From: Bacillota bacterium | GTDB lineage: Bacteria; Bacillota; Clostridia; Acetivibrionales; DSM-1351 | Length of the DNA stretch: 11,295 nucleotides | Direction of reading: 5' to 3' | Assembly (NCBI GenBank): GCA_023417285.1 | Contig: JAEZFR010000343.1 | Location: forward strand, 1 to 11,295 | Shown: piece by piece, positions 1 through 6,241 of the stretch | How positions within the stretch are numbered: the stretch's first letter is position 1 | Layout: the number at the start of each line of letters is the position of its first letter | The notes under the pieces: model-generated | What the model was told of the DNA's origin: nothing | The model's input: only the letters and a program-made list of their open reading frames with translations | Database searches by the model: none | Program-made: the position numbers and the translations under genes

Positions 1-922
1 GCAGTTACTTAGGTATGCGGCATATGCAGAAAGCTATTCAACTCACCCTATTGCTGTCTCAATCCTAAAGGCTTATGGCATGGAAGTAGATAAATCTGCA
101 ATAATGGATTACAAGGATATTGCAGGACAAGGAATAAAAGCTACAATTGCAGAAGCAGCCGGTACTACAACAGTGTTAGCTGGTAACAAGAAGCTTATGG
201 AAGAGATGAATGTTAATCTATTGGGGAATGATGGAGTTGGAAATAACGTAATTGGAACTAAGAAAATGGGGACTAACGGAATCAAAATTGAATCTGACGA
301 CATCGGGTCTGAGGAAATCGGAACGGTAGTATATTTGGCGGTAAATGGCGTTTTTGCAGGTTATATTGTTATATCAGATGAGGAAAAGGGTGATGCCCGC
401 TCTGCAATAGCAAACCTCAGAACTATTGGTGTTAGCAAACTAGTTATGCTTACGGGGGATAACGATGTCGTCGCACAAAGAGTTTCTTCTGAATTGGGCT
501 TGGACGAGGTTTATTCAGAACTGTTACCTCATCAAAAGGTTGAAAAGCTAGAAATACTTAGAGAGAAGACACGTAAAAAGGGAAAATTACTTTTTGTTGG
601 TGATGGAATAAATGATGCACCTGTGCTTACTAGGGCTGATATAGGGGTTGCAATGGGAGGATTGGGCTCGGACGCAGCAATTGAGGCCGCCGATATTGTT
701 ATTATGAACGATGAACCGTCCAAGTTAGTGACTGCCATAAAGATAGCAAAGCGTACTAGAAGAATAGTATGGCAAAACATAATTTTTGCATTTGCAGTTA
801 AGCTGCTTGTTATGGTATTGGTTGCATTTGGGCTATCTACAATGTGGGAGGCAGTATTTGCGGACGTGGGGGTTGCACTAATAGCAGTACTAAATTCTAT
901 GCGCGTTATGAGGCACATATAA
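1..922 (+). CDS. P1B-type heavy-metal-translocating ATPase, C-terminal part (Zn2+/Cd2+/Pb2+ class), 5' truncated by window edge
   Basis: This membrane pump would export divalent metal ions using ATP. The frame is open from base 2, so the ATG at 80 is internal and the true start lies upstream, together with the metal-binding domain, TM1-6 and the DKTG phosphorylation site. Seen here: the P1B signature ESYSTHPIA (29-52) with the ATP-binding His-Pro, GQGI of the N domain (about 125-136), TGD (452-460) and the hinge GDGINDAP (599-622). Two C-terminal membrane helices follow. TM7 carries a Lys (800-802) and TM8 an Asp in FADVG (863-865). A TM7 Lys plus TM8 Asp-x-Gly is the known metal-site signature of the ZntA/CadA class. 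TM8 lacks the MxxS copper motif and the HEGGT motif of P1B-4. The odd feature is an insertion of about 25 residues with a five-residue period in the N domain. Metal specificity is inferred from these residues only. Confidence 0.93.
   Translation, partial: QLLRYAAYAESYSTHPIAVSILKAYGMEVDKSAIMDYKDIAGQGIKATIAEAAGTTTVLAGNKKLMEEMNVNLLGNDGVGNNVIGTKKMGTNGIKIESDDIGSEEIGTVVYLAVNGVFAGYIVISDEEKGDARSAIANLRTIGVSKLVMLTGDNDVVAQRVSSELGLDEVYSELLPHQKVEKLEILREKTRKKGKLLFVGDGINDAPVLTRADIGVAMGGLGSDAAIEAADIVIMNDEPSKLVTAIKIAKRTRRIVWQNIIFAFAVKLLVMVLVAFGLSTMWEAVFADVGVALIAVLNSMRVMRHI
212..286 (+). repeat. Degenerate 15-bp / pentapeptide tandem repeat inside the ATPase N domain
   Basis: Five consecutive 15-bp units (212-226, 227-241, 242-256, 257-271, 272-286) encode pentapeptides mostly of the form x-x-x-hydrophobic-Gly, for example NDGVG, NNVIG and TKKMG. 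They sit between the conserved NKKLMEE segment and the EEIGTVVYLAVNG strand, where relatives such as CadA have only a short connector. The units keep the reading frame, so the enzyme is probably intact with an enlarged surface loop. Confidence 0.6.
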
Positions 923-970
923 CTATTCTAAATTCTAGCTAAAATAATGCTCATTACCTTTCCAAATATC

Positions 971-991
971 TGTTAATGATAATCATTGACA
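971..991. promoter_or_regulatory. Fur-family operator (Fur-box-like palindrome) upstream of speA
   Basis: The left arm TGTTAATGAT and right arm ATCATTGACA surround A981. Nine of ten base pairs are complementary, the only mismatch being 974/988. The inner 13 bases (975-987) are a perfect palindrome identical to the core of the classical 19-bp Fur box, and 16 of 19 positions match that consensus over 972-990. Against the Bacillus 7-1-7 models, Fur fits better (12 of 14 over 977-991) than PerR. It overlaps the -35 hexamer of the promoter that reads into speA, so bound repressor would block RNA polymerase. Whether Fur, Zur or another family member binds is not decidable here. Confidence 0.7.
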
Positions 992-1015
992 ATCAAGTAA
1001 TGCATATGTTATCTT
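986..1015 (+). promoter_or_regulatory. Sigma-A-type promoter for speA
   Basis: A perfect -35 TTGACA (986-991) is followed after 18 bases by TATCTT (1010-1015, 4 of 6 matches to TATAAT). Transcription would start near 1022 and give a leader of about 60 bases. The -35 box is the right end of the Fur-like palindrome. A 7-bp inverted repeat, TAATGCA (998-1004) and TGCATTA (1017-1023), brackets the -10 element and could be a second operator. Confidence 0.55.
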
Positions 1016-1084
1016 TTGCATTAATACTAAAAATTAAAAAGAAATCTTTACTATTTTAGGGTTTTGCGAAAGGGAAAAAACACC

Positions 1085-3004
1085 ATGAATAAACCGGAGA
1101 TTTTGGGTAGGTGGACAAGAGAAAAGTCTGAAGAACTTTATGGTATTAAAAATTGGGGTAATGGTTACTTTTCGATATCAGATAAGGGAGAGGTAATGGT
1201 CAGTCCTCATAAGGATGATGAATCATCTTCTATCAGTATTATGGATATTATATCGGGTATACGTGAAAGAGGGCTTGATATGCCGGTTTTACTTAGGTTC
1301 GAAAATATCCTGGACTCACAGATTTCATTTATAAACAATTCATTTGCTGAAGCTATGAAAAAGCTACATTACAAGAATGAGTATAGAGGCGTATATCCTA
1401 TCAAAGTTAACCAACAAGAGCAGGTCGTTGAAGAGGTTACAAGGTTTGGACAGCGTTACCACCATGGTCTTGAGGTAGGCTCAAAGGCTGAGTTGGTAGC
1501 TGCTTTATCCGCTATGAAGGACAAGGAAGCATGCCTTATTTGTAATGGATACAAGGATGAGGAATTTATAGATCTTGGTCTTTATGCTGTCAAAATGGGT
1601 TATAAGTGTTTCTTTGTAATAGAGATTCCTACTGAGCTAGATCTTGTTCTTGAACGTTCTGAGGCTTTGGGCGTAGAGCCTAATATTGGTATTCGAGTCA
1701 AGCTTTCTGCTAAAGCTGGCGGTCATTGGACTGAGTCAGGTGGGGACAGAAGTATTTTCGGACTAAACGTAACTCAGGTTATTTCAATGGTTGATACACT
1801 TAAAGAAAAAAATATGTTGGGAGCCTTAAAACTTATGCACTATCACCTAGGCTCTCAGATTCCAAATATTAGAGATATTCGTTCTGCGGTACTTGAGGCA
1901 ACGAGAGTCTATGCAGAGCTTGTAAAAGAGGGGGCTCCGATGGGCTACCTGGATTTAGGTGGAGGCCTTGCAGTTGACTACGATGGTTCCAATACTAATT
2001 ATACAAATAGTAGGAACTATTCTGTTGAAGAGTACTGTACAGACATTGTTGAGGCTGTCATGTCAGTGCTTGATCCGGGCGAAATACCGCATCCTGTTAT
2101 TGTAACAGAGTCAGGACGTACTACAGTTGCATATTATTCAGTACTTTTATTCAATGTGTTGGATGTAGAAAAGTTTGAGGAATATGAGATACCCGACAAG
2201 CTTGAAGACAACGCAAGTGAGGCTGTCAAGAATCTATTTGACGCAAATAAAAATCTAAACTTAAAAAATATTCAGGAATGCTATAACGATGCCCTATATT
2301 ATAGAGACGATATAAGAGGAATGTTTAAGCATGGCAGAATAAGCCTTCGAGAAAGGTCATTTGCAGAAAAGATTTTCTGGAATACTATCAATCAGATAGC
2401 AAAGGAGAAGCAGAAACTCAAAACTCCTCCACCAGATCTAGAGGATATAGAGAGCGCAATCGCTGATATTTATTACTGCAACTTTTCTGTATTTCAGTCA
2501 ATACCGGACAGTTGGGCTATCGATCAGCTATTCCCCATTATACCTTTACATAGATTGCTGGAGTTTCCCAAGCGTAATGCTGTAATTGCAGACATTACAT
2601 GTGACTGTGACGGAAAGATTGATAGATTTATAGACTTACACGATGTTAGAACTACTCTTCCTTTGCATGAGTTAAAAAACGGAGAAGACTATTACTTGGG
2701 TGTTTTCCTAGTGGGAGCATACCAAGAAACCCTTGGAGATTTGCATAATCTTTTTGGAGATACAAATGTTGTAAGTGTAAGAGTAAATTCTGAAGGAAGC
2801 TATGATCTTGTAAAAGAGCTTCATGGGGACAGCGTTTCGGATGTTCTTTCTTATGTAGAATATGACCCTAAGGATATGCTGGTTCGTTTTCGTGAAAGAG
2901 CCGAGGACGCAATCAGAGAAGGAAAGATTACTGCAACCGACAGACGTGAGATTATGAAGGCATATGAAAATGGTCTTAGAGGTTATACATACTACGAGCG
3001 CTAA
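1085..3004 (+). CDS. speA: Biosynthetic arginine decarboxylase (PLP-dependent, SpeA type)
   Basis: This cytoplasmic enzyme converts L-arginine to agmatine and CO2, the entry step of polyamine synthesis in bacteria using the ADC route. The 639 residues match the usual SpeA length of about 630-660. Motifs in order: the PLP lysine in YRGVYPIKVNQQEQ (Lys107), GLEVGSKAEL, a substrate-side loop GGHWTESGGDRSIFGLN, the barrel motif HYHLGSQI, the phosphate-binding glycines DLGGGLAVDYDGS, the ESGR motif, and the C-terminal CDCDG (506-510) that supplies the catalytic Cys/Asp region, followed by GAYQETLGDLHNLFGD. The ATG at 1085 is preferred over an in-frame TTG at 1064, because AAAGGG (1069-1074) lies 10 bases before the ATG and the TTG has no spaced ribosome site. 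It is the first gene after the Fur-like operator and its downstream hairpin (3137-3182) suggests separate transcription from the next gene. Confidence 0.96.
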   Translation: MNKPEILGRWTREKSEELYGIKNWGNGYFSISDKGEVMVSPHKDDESSSISIMDIISGIRERGLDMPVLLRFENILDSQISFINNSFAEAMKKLHYKNEYRGVYPIKVNQQEQVVEEVTRFGQRYHHGLEVGSKAELVAALSAMKDKEACLICNGYKDEEFIDLGLYAVKMGYKCFFVIEIPTELDLVLERSEALGVEPNIGIRVKLSAKAGGHWTESGGDRSIFGLNVTQVISMVDTLKEKNMLGALKLMHYHLGSQIPNIRDIRSAVLEATRVYAELVKEGAPMGYLDLGGGLAVDYDGSNTNYTNSRNYSVEEYCTDIVEAVMSVLDPGEIPHPVIVTESGRTTVAYYSVLLFNVLDVEKFEEYEIPDKLEDNASEAVKNLFDANKNLNLKNIQECYNDALYYRDDIRGMFKHGRISLRERSFAEKIFWNTINQIAKEKQKLKTPPPDLEDIESAIADIYYCNFSVFQSIPDSWAIDQLFPIIPLHRLLEFPKRNAVIADITCDCDGKIDRFIDLHDVRTTLPLHELKNGEDYYLGVFLVGAYQETLGDLHNLFGDTNVVSVRVNSEGSYDLVKELHGDSVSDVLSYVEYDPKDMLVRFRERAEDAIREGKITATDRREIMKAYENGLRGYTYYER

Positions 3005-3136
3005 AGAGGGCTAAAAGTGCAGAACACTTACACTTGCAATGGCTTATACTTACCAGATATTTTATGTATGGTGAGCAATACGTATATATGAAAAACATTG
3101 CAATGGAAAAATTAGAAATACTTAGTAAACTGAAGG

Positions 3137-3182
3137 ATACTGGAGGAATATTGACTTAAGTTTAGATTCTTCTGGTATTTTT
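3137..3182 (+). terminator. Rho-independent terminator after speA
   Basis: The arms 3137-3149 and 3166-3178 can form 13 pairs, three of them G-U, around a 16-base loop. The run ATTTTTATATATTTT follows directly. The stem is long but AU-rich with wobbles, so termination may be partial. It lies 133 bases after the speA stop and before a separate promoter, which fits a transcription unit boundary. Confidence 0.55.
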
Positions 3183-3222
3183 ATATATTTTAAATAAATT
3201 TAATGATATTCATAGGAATTTA

Positions 3223-3251
3223 TTGCAATTTATGATACATAGCTGTATAAT
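3223..3251 (+). promoter_or_regulatory. Sigma-A promoter for the carboxynorspermidine dehydrogenase gene
   Basis: TTGCAA (3223-3228) and a perfect TATAAT (3246-3251) are separated by the ideal 17 bases, with a TG immediately before the -10 box. The predicted start is near 3258, giving a leader of about 29 bases that carries the strong ribosome site AGGAGAGG (3271-3278), 8 bases before the ATG. No Fur-like palindrome is visible here, unlike at speA. Confidence 0.7.
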
Positions 3252-3286
3252 CATGCTAATAAAATTCAAAAGGAGAGGTTGCTGAT

Positions 3287-4486
3287 ATGGGAAAGGCTTT
3301 AATAATAGGAGCGGGAGGCGTAGCAAATGTAGTAATACATAAGTGCTGCCAGGTACCAGATGTTTTCGAAGAGATAATGATAGCAAGCAGAACAAAAGAA
3401 AAATGTGATGCTATTAAAAATACACTGAAGGATACAAAGACCATTGTACATACTGCAAGGGTTGATGCTGACAATACTCAGGAGGTTATTGACCTTATCA
3501 ATTCGTTTAAGCCTGAGATAGTAATTAATGTTGCACTTCCATACCAGGATTTAACTATCATGGACGCATGTCTTGCAACAGGTGTGCACTATGTTGATAC
3601 TGCAAACTATGAGCCGCCTGAGATTCCGAAGTTTGAATACAAGTGGCAGTGGGCATATAGAGAGAAGTTCGAAAAGGCGGGACTTACAGCCTTGCTAGGA
3701 AGTGGGTTTGACCCAGGTGTAACAGGTGTGTTTTGTGCCTATGCTCAGAAGCACCATTTTGATGAAATTAATTATATAGATATAGTTGATGCTAATGCAG
3801 GAGACCACGGATATCCATTTGCAACAAACTTTAACCCTGAAATTAATATTAGAGAAATCACTGCAAACGGCAGATATTGGAAAGATGGAGAGTGGGTAGA
3901 AACTAAGCCACTTGAATTCAAGAAGACCTATGACTTGCCTGAAATTGGACCAAAGAACATATATCTTTTGTATCATGAAGAGCTGGAATCACTTGCCGTA
4001 AACATAAAAGGATTAAAGCAAATCCGCTTTTGGATGACCTTCTCAGATAATTATCTAACTCATTTGAGGGTGCTTGAAAATGTTGGCATGACCTCCATTA
4101 AGCCTATTGAGTTTGAGGGTAAGCAGATTATACCATTACAATTCTTAAAGGCAGTGCTACCCGACCCTGCTTCGCTCGGACCAAGGACAAAAGGTAAAAC
4201 CAACATTGGATGTATTATTCAGGGAGTGAAGGACGGTAAACCAAAGACCTATTATGTATATAATGTCTGTGTGCATGAGGAATGTTATGCAGAAGTAGGT
4301 TCACAGGCTATTTCATATACTACAGGAGTACCTGCAATGATTGGCGCTATGATGATTATGAAGGGACTTTGGAAAAAGCCTGGAGTATATAATGTTGAAG
4401 AGTTCGATCCTGATCCGTTTATGGATGCACTCAATAAGCACGGTCTGCCGTGGCAGGAGGATTTGAATCCTACATTGTTAGACTGA
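3287..4486 (+). CDS. Carboxynorspermidine / carboxyspermidine dehydrogenase (CASDH, saccharopine-dehydrogenase-like)
   Basis: The enzyme condenses L-aspartate beta-semialdehyde with a diamine (putrescine, diaminopropane or, in some organisms, agmatine) and reduces the Schiff base with NADPH to a carboxylated polyamine. The 399 residues match the family length. Visible features: an N-terminal Rossmann fold with GAGGVA (8-13), SRT after strand 2 (34-36, a likely NADP-phosphate contact), the segment VALPYQDLTIMDACLATGVHYVDTAN written in the family style, GSGFDPGVTGVF (138-149), and the family tail DPDPF...GLPW near the C terminus. Its position directly before an nspC gene and after speA separates it from lysine-pathway saccharopine dehydrogenases, which share the fold. 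The symbol is left open because several names are in use. The true amine substrate cannot be read from the sequence. Confidence 0.93.
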   Translation: MGKALIIGAGGVANVVIHKCCQVPDVFEEIMIASRTKEKCDAIKNTLKDTKTIVHTARVDADNTQEVIDLINSFKPEIVINVALPYQDLTIMDACLATGVHYVDTANYEPPEIPKFEYKWQWAYREKFEKAGLTALLGSGFDPGVTGVFCAYAQKHHFDEINYIDIVDANAGDHGYPFATNFNPEINIREITANGRYWKDGEWVETKPLEFKKTYDLPEIGPKNIYLLYHEELESLAVNIKGLKQIRFWMTFSDNYLTHLRVLENVGMTSIKPIEFEGKQIIPLQFLKAVLPDPASLGPRTKGKTNIGCIIQGVKDGKPKTYYVYNVCVHEECYAEVGSQAISYTTGVPAMIGAMMIMKGLWKKPGVYNVEEFDPDPFMDALNKHGLPWQEDLNPTLLD

Positions 4487-4503
4487 TAGCTACTTTTTAT
4501 GCT
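4475..4503 (+). promoter_or_regulatory. Possible internal promoter for nspC
   Basis: TTGTTA (4475-4480) and TATGCT (4498-4503) are 17 bases apart, overlapping the end of the dehydrogenase gene. If used, it would give an nspC leader of about 117 bases that contains the strong hairpin at 4565-4596. Each box has two mismatches to consensus, so this is tentative. Confidence 0.3.
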
Positions 4504-4564
4504 GCTATCTAACCCGCAATAGAAAAGCAGAGAATACGAGTTACCAATATTACAATAAGCATAC

Positions 4565-4599
4565 ATGTCCCCCACATCTTATCAGGTGGGGGACATTTT
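4565..4599 (+). terminator. Strong GC-rich hairpin (terminator or attenuator) between the dehydrogenase gene and nspC
   Basis: The arms ATGTCCCCCAC (4565-4575) and GTGGGGGACAT (4586-4596) pair perfectly over 11 bp around a 10-base loop, followed by a short TTT. The stem is very stable but the U tract is poor. Only 11-14 bases separate it from the nspC ribosome site (GGAG at 4611-4614), leaving no room for a promoter in between. Transcripts into nspC must therefore read through it, which suggests partial termination, attenuation or an mRNA-stabilising role. Confidence 0.65.
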
Positions 4600-4626
4600 A
4601 AACTAGAAAAGGAGAATACACGTAAA

Positions 4627-5763
4627 ATGCCAATAGATTTCAATAAGGTTCCAACTCCCTGCTATGTAGTAGATGAAGGTTTACTGATTAAAAATCTTGA
4701 GTTAATGGACTATATTCAAAAAAGAACAGGTGCCAAAATACTTTTAGCTCAAAAGGGCTTCTCCATGCATGCTGTGTATCCCTTGGTAGGAAAATACCTA
4801 GCTGGAGTGACATCTAGCTCACTTTTTGAAGCTCGCCTAGGATATGAGAAGATGGGCAAAGAGGTTCATGTATATGCACCTGCCTATGTGGAGCATGAGT
4901 TTGATGAGCTGATTTCATATAGTGATCACATAGTTTTTAATTCTTTTGCTCAGTGGAGAAAATTCAGAGACAGAATCAAAGCTTATCATAGAAAAGTTGA
5001 GTGTGGAATTCGTGTAAATCCAGAATATTCAGAGATTGAAACACCCATTTACAATCCTTGCTATACTGGGTCCCGCCTTGGTGTTACTATTGAAAATTTT
5101 AGAGCTGATGAGTTAGAAGGGATAGATGGACTGCACTTTCACACCATGTGTGAGCAAAATTCTGATACGCTCGAACGCACTATAAAGGCTTTTGATGAGA
5201 AATTTGGGCATTATATGAAGGGCATGAAATGGCTTAATCTTGGTGGCGGTCACCATATAACAAGGCCGGATTACGATGTTGAAAAGCTGATTGAATGTAT
5301 ACTCTATTTAAAAAATAAGTATAATGTGGACATATACCTTGAGCCTGGAGAAGCTGTAGCTTTGAATACGGGCTATTTGGTGGCATCCGTTCTGGATATA
5401 GTGGATAATGGTATAAAAATAGGTATACTGGATGCTTCTGCTGCCTGCCATATGCCTGATGTACTGGAAATGCCTTATAGGCCCAATATTATTGGAGCAG
5501 GAAAACCAGGTGAATATAAATATACTTACAGGTTTGGCGGTAATACCTGCCTTGCTGGTGATATTATTGGAGACTACTCCTTGGAAGAACCTCTAAATAT
5601 TGGTGACAAACTAGTTTTCTGTGATATGGCACATTACTCGATGGTAAAGAACAATACGTTTAATGGTGTGAACCTGCCCTCCATTGCACTATATAGTGAG
5701 GAGCGTGGTCTTGAAATAATAAAAACCTTCAAATATGAGGATTTTAGCGGAAGATTATCATAA
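4627..5763 (+). CDS. nspC: Carboxynorspermidine decarboxylase (CANSDC; PLP-dependent, fold III)
   Basis: The enzyme removes CO2 from carboxyspermidine or carboxynorspermidine to yield spermidine or norspermidine, the last step after the preceding dehydrogenase. The 378 residues match the family. It has the alanine-racemase-like barrel followed by a beta domain: the PLP lysine Lys43 in LLAQKGFS, HFHTMCEQ (170-177), the glycine-rich phosphate site LGGGHHI (about 205-211), EPGEAVA (239-245), DASAACHMPD (269-278) and the second-subunit catalytic Cys308 in GGNTCLAGD, then FCDMAHYSMVKNNTFNG. The common pattern around this lysine in relatives is ALK; here it is AQK, a mild departure. The start follows GGAG (4611-4614) with a rather long 12-base spacer. 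No agmatinase follows; the next gene is an unrelated surface protein. Confidence 0.94.
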   Translation: MPIDFNKVPTPCYVVDEGLLIKNLELMDYIQKRTGAKILLAQKGFSMHAVYPLVGKYLAGVTSSSLFEARLGYEKMGKEVHVYAPAYVEHEFDELISYSDHIVFNSFAQWRKFRDRIKAYHRKVECGIRVNPEYSEIETPIYNPCYTGSRLGVTIENFRADELEGIDGLHFHTMCEQNSDTLERTIKAFDEKFGHYMKGMKWLNLGGGHHITRPDYDVEKLIECILYLKNKYNVDIYLEPGEAVALNTGYLVASVLDIVDNGIKIGILDASAACHMPDVLEMPYRPNIIGAGKPGEYKYTYRFGGNTCLAGDIIGDYSLEEPLNIGDKLVFCDMAHYSMVKNNTFNGVNLPSIALYSEERGLEIIKTFKYEDFSGRLS

Positions 5764-5784
5764 TTATATTTAATAGTTTTAAAT

Positions 5785-5873
5785 AATAGACACTCTAAAT
5801 TTGCTGTTTCGGGTTGATATAAATAACTTCAATTTTTATATTTAACTGGAAAAGTAGGATTTAGGTGTCTATT
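5785..5873. repeat. 89-bp near-palindromic element (long-hairpin terminator or MITE-like repeat)
   Basis: The outer arms, 5785-5800 and 5859-5873, pair perfectly apart from one bulged base (T5794). The inner parts continue to pair with scattered mismatches (for example around 5803-5820 with 5836-5856), so nearly the whole segment folds into one long hairpin with a small apical loop near 5825-5835. T-rich sequence (5872-5876) follows immediately, so it can serve as the nspC terminator. Its length and two imperfect inverted arms of about 40 bp also resemble a miniature inverted-repeat element or collapsed IS ends; no target duplication is obvious. Confidence 0.6.
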
Positions 5874-6016
5874 TTTCTTATAATGCACAATTGAAAATTC
5901 TTAATAAAATACATAATTCGAGTTAATTCGATAATTTTATACAAATGAATATTGGTATCTAAACACAAGCAAAACTGCATTTCAGTATGATTACAACAAT
6001 GAACAATAAACAATTT

Positions 6017-6044
6017 TTGTTAAGGCATTTATAGTAAATATAAT
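6017..6044 (+). promoter_or_regulatory. Sigma-A promoter for the surface-protein gene
   Basis: TTGTTA (6017-6022) and a perfect TATAAT (6039-6044) are 16 bases apart. The predicted start near 6051 gives an unusually long leader of about 190 bases. A short inverted repeat, AACAA-TTT-TTGTT, overlaps the -35 box. The promoter fits a separate transcription unit after the palindromic terminator-like element. Confidence 0.5.
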
Positions 6045-6241
6045 AGTCGAATTTTGTCTTTAAAAAAAAAGCGAATTATCTTTAACAAAGTAGTAATCCT
6101 GTGTTACACTTATTTTTAGGTATGTATATTTTATACAAATATTTTATTAACTGTATTCTATTGAATTTGCTGAAAGGTATTTTAGAAAAATACGGGAATA
6201 TTAAGTTATTACTCAACTTATAGCTGTTTTAGGAGAATTAT

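Larger units (their letters stand above)
5764..6241. other. Non-coding AT-rich intergenic region between nspC and the surface-protein gene
   Basis: No credible gene is seen in these 478 bases on either strand; the longest ATG frames are only about 15 codons and lack ribosome sites. The region contains the 89-bp palindromic element (5785-5873), a promoter (6017-6044), an A9 tract (6062-6070), and two small hairpins in the predicted leader: GTATTTT/AAAATAC with an AGA loop (6177-6193) and TAAGTT/AACTTA (6202-6220). I could not match the leader to any riboswitch family I know. Confidence 0.75.

Noticed and set aside
80..82. ATG at 80 as the start of the ATPase
   Set aside because: The frame is open upstream and encodes the conserved ESYSTHPIA motif, so this Met is internal.
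532..918. Minus-strand open frame of 128 codons opposite the ATPase
   Set aside because: It lies opposite the highly conserved hinge and TM7-8 coding sequence and shows no motif or ribosome site.
1064..1084. TTG start giving a seven-residue longer SpeA
   Set aside because: There is no properly spaced ribosome site before the TTG, while the ATG at 1085 has AAAGGG 10 bases upstream.
3064..3159. 31-codon ATG open frame between speA and the dehydrogenase gene
   Set aside because: It has no ribosome binding site, no recognisable motif, and its end overlaps the terminator hairpin; probably chance.
3201..3215. Weak Fur-like sequence (TGATATTCATA region) before the dehydrogenase gene
   Set aside because: The second half-site does not fit and there is no palindrome comparable with the one at 971-991.
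4485..4509. GATAGC/GCTATC inverted repeat just after the dehydrogenase stop
   Set aside because: Only 6 bp of stem with a 13-base loop and no following T run; too weak to call a terminator.
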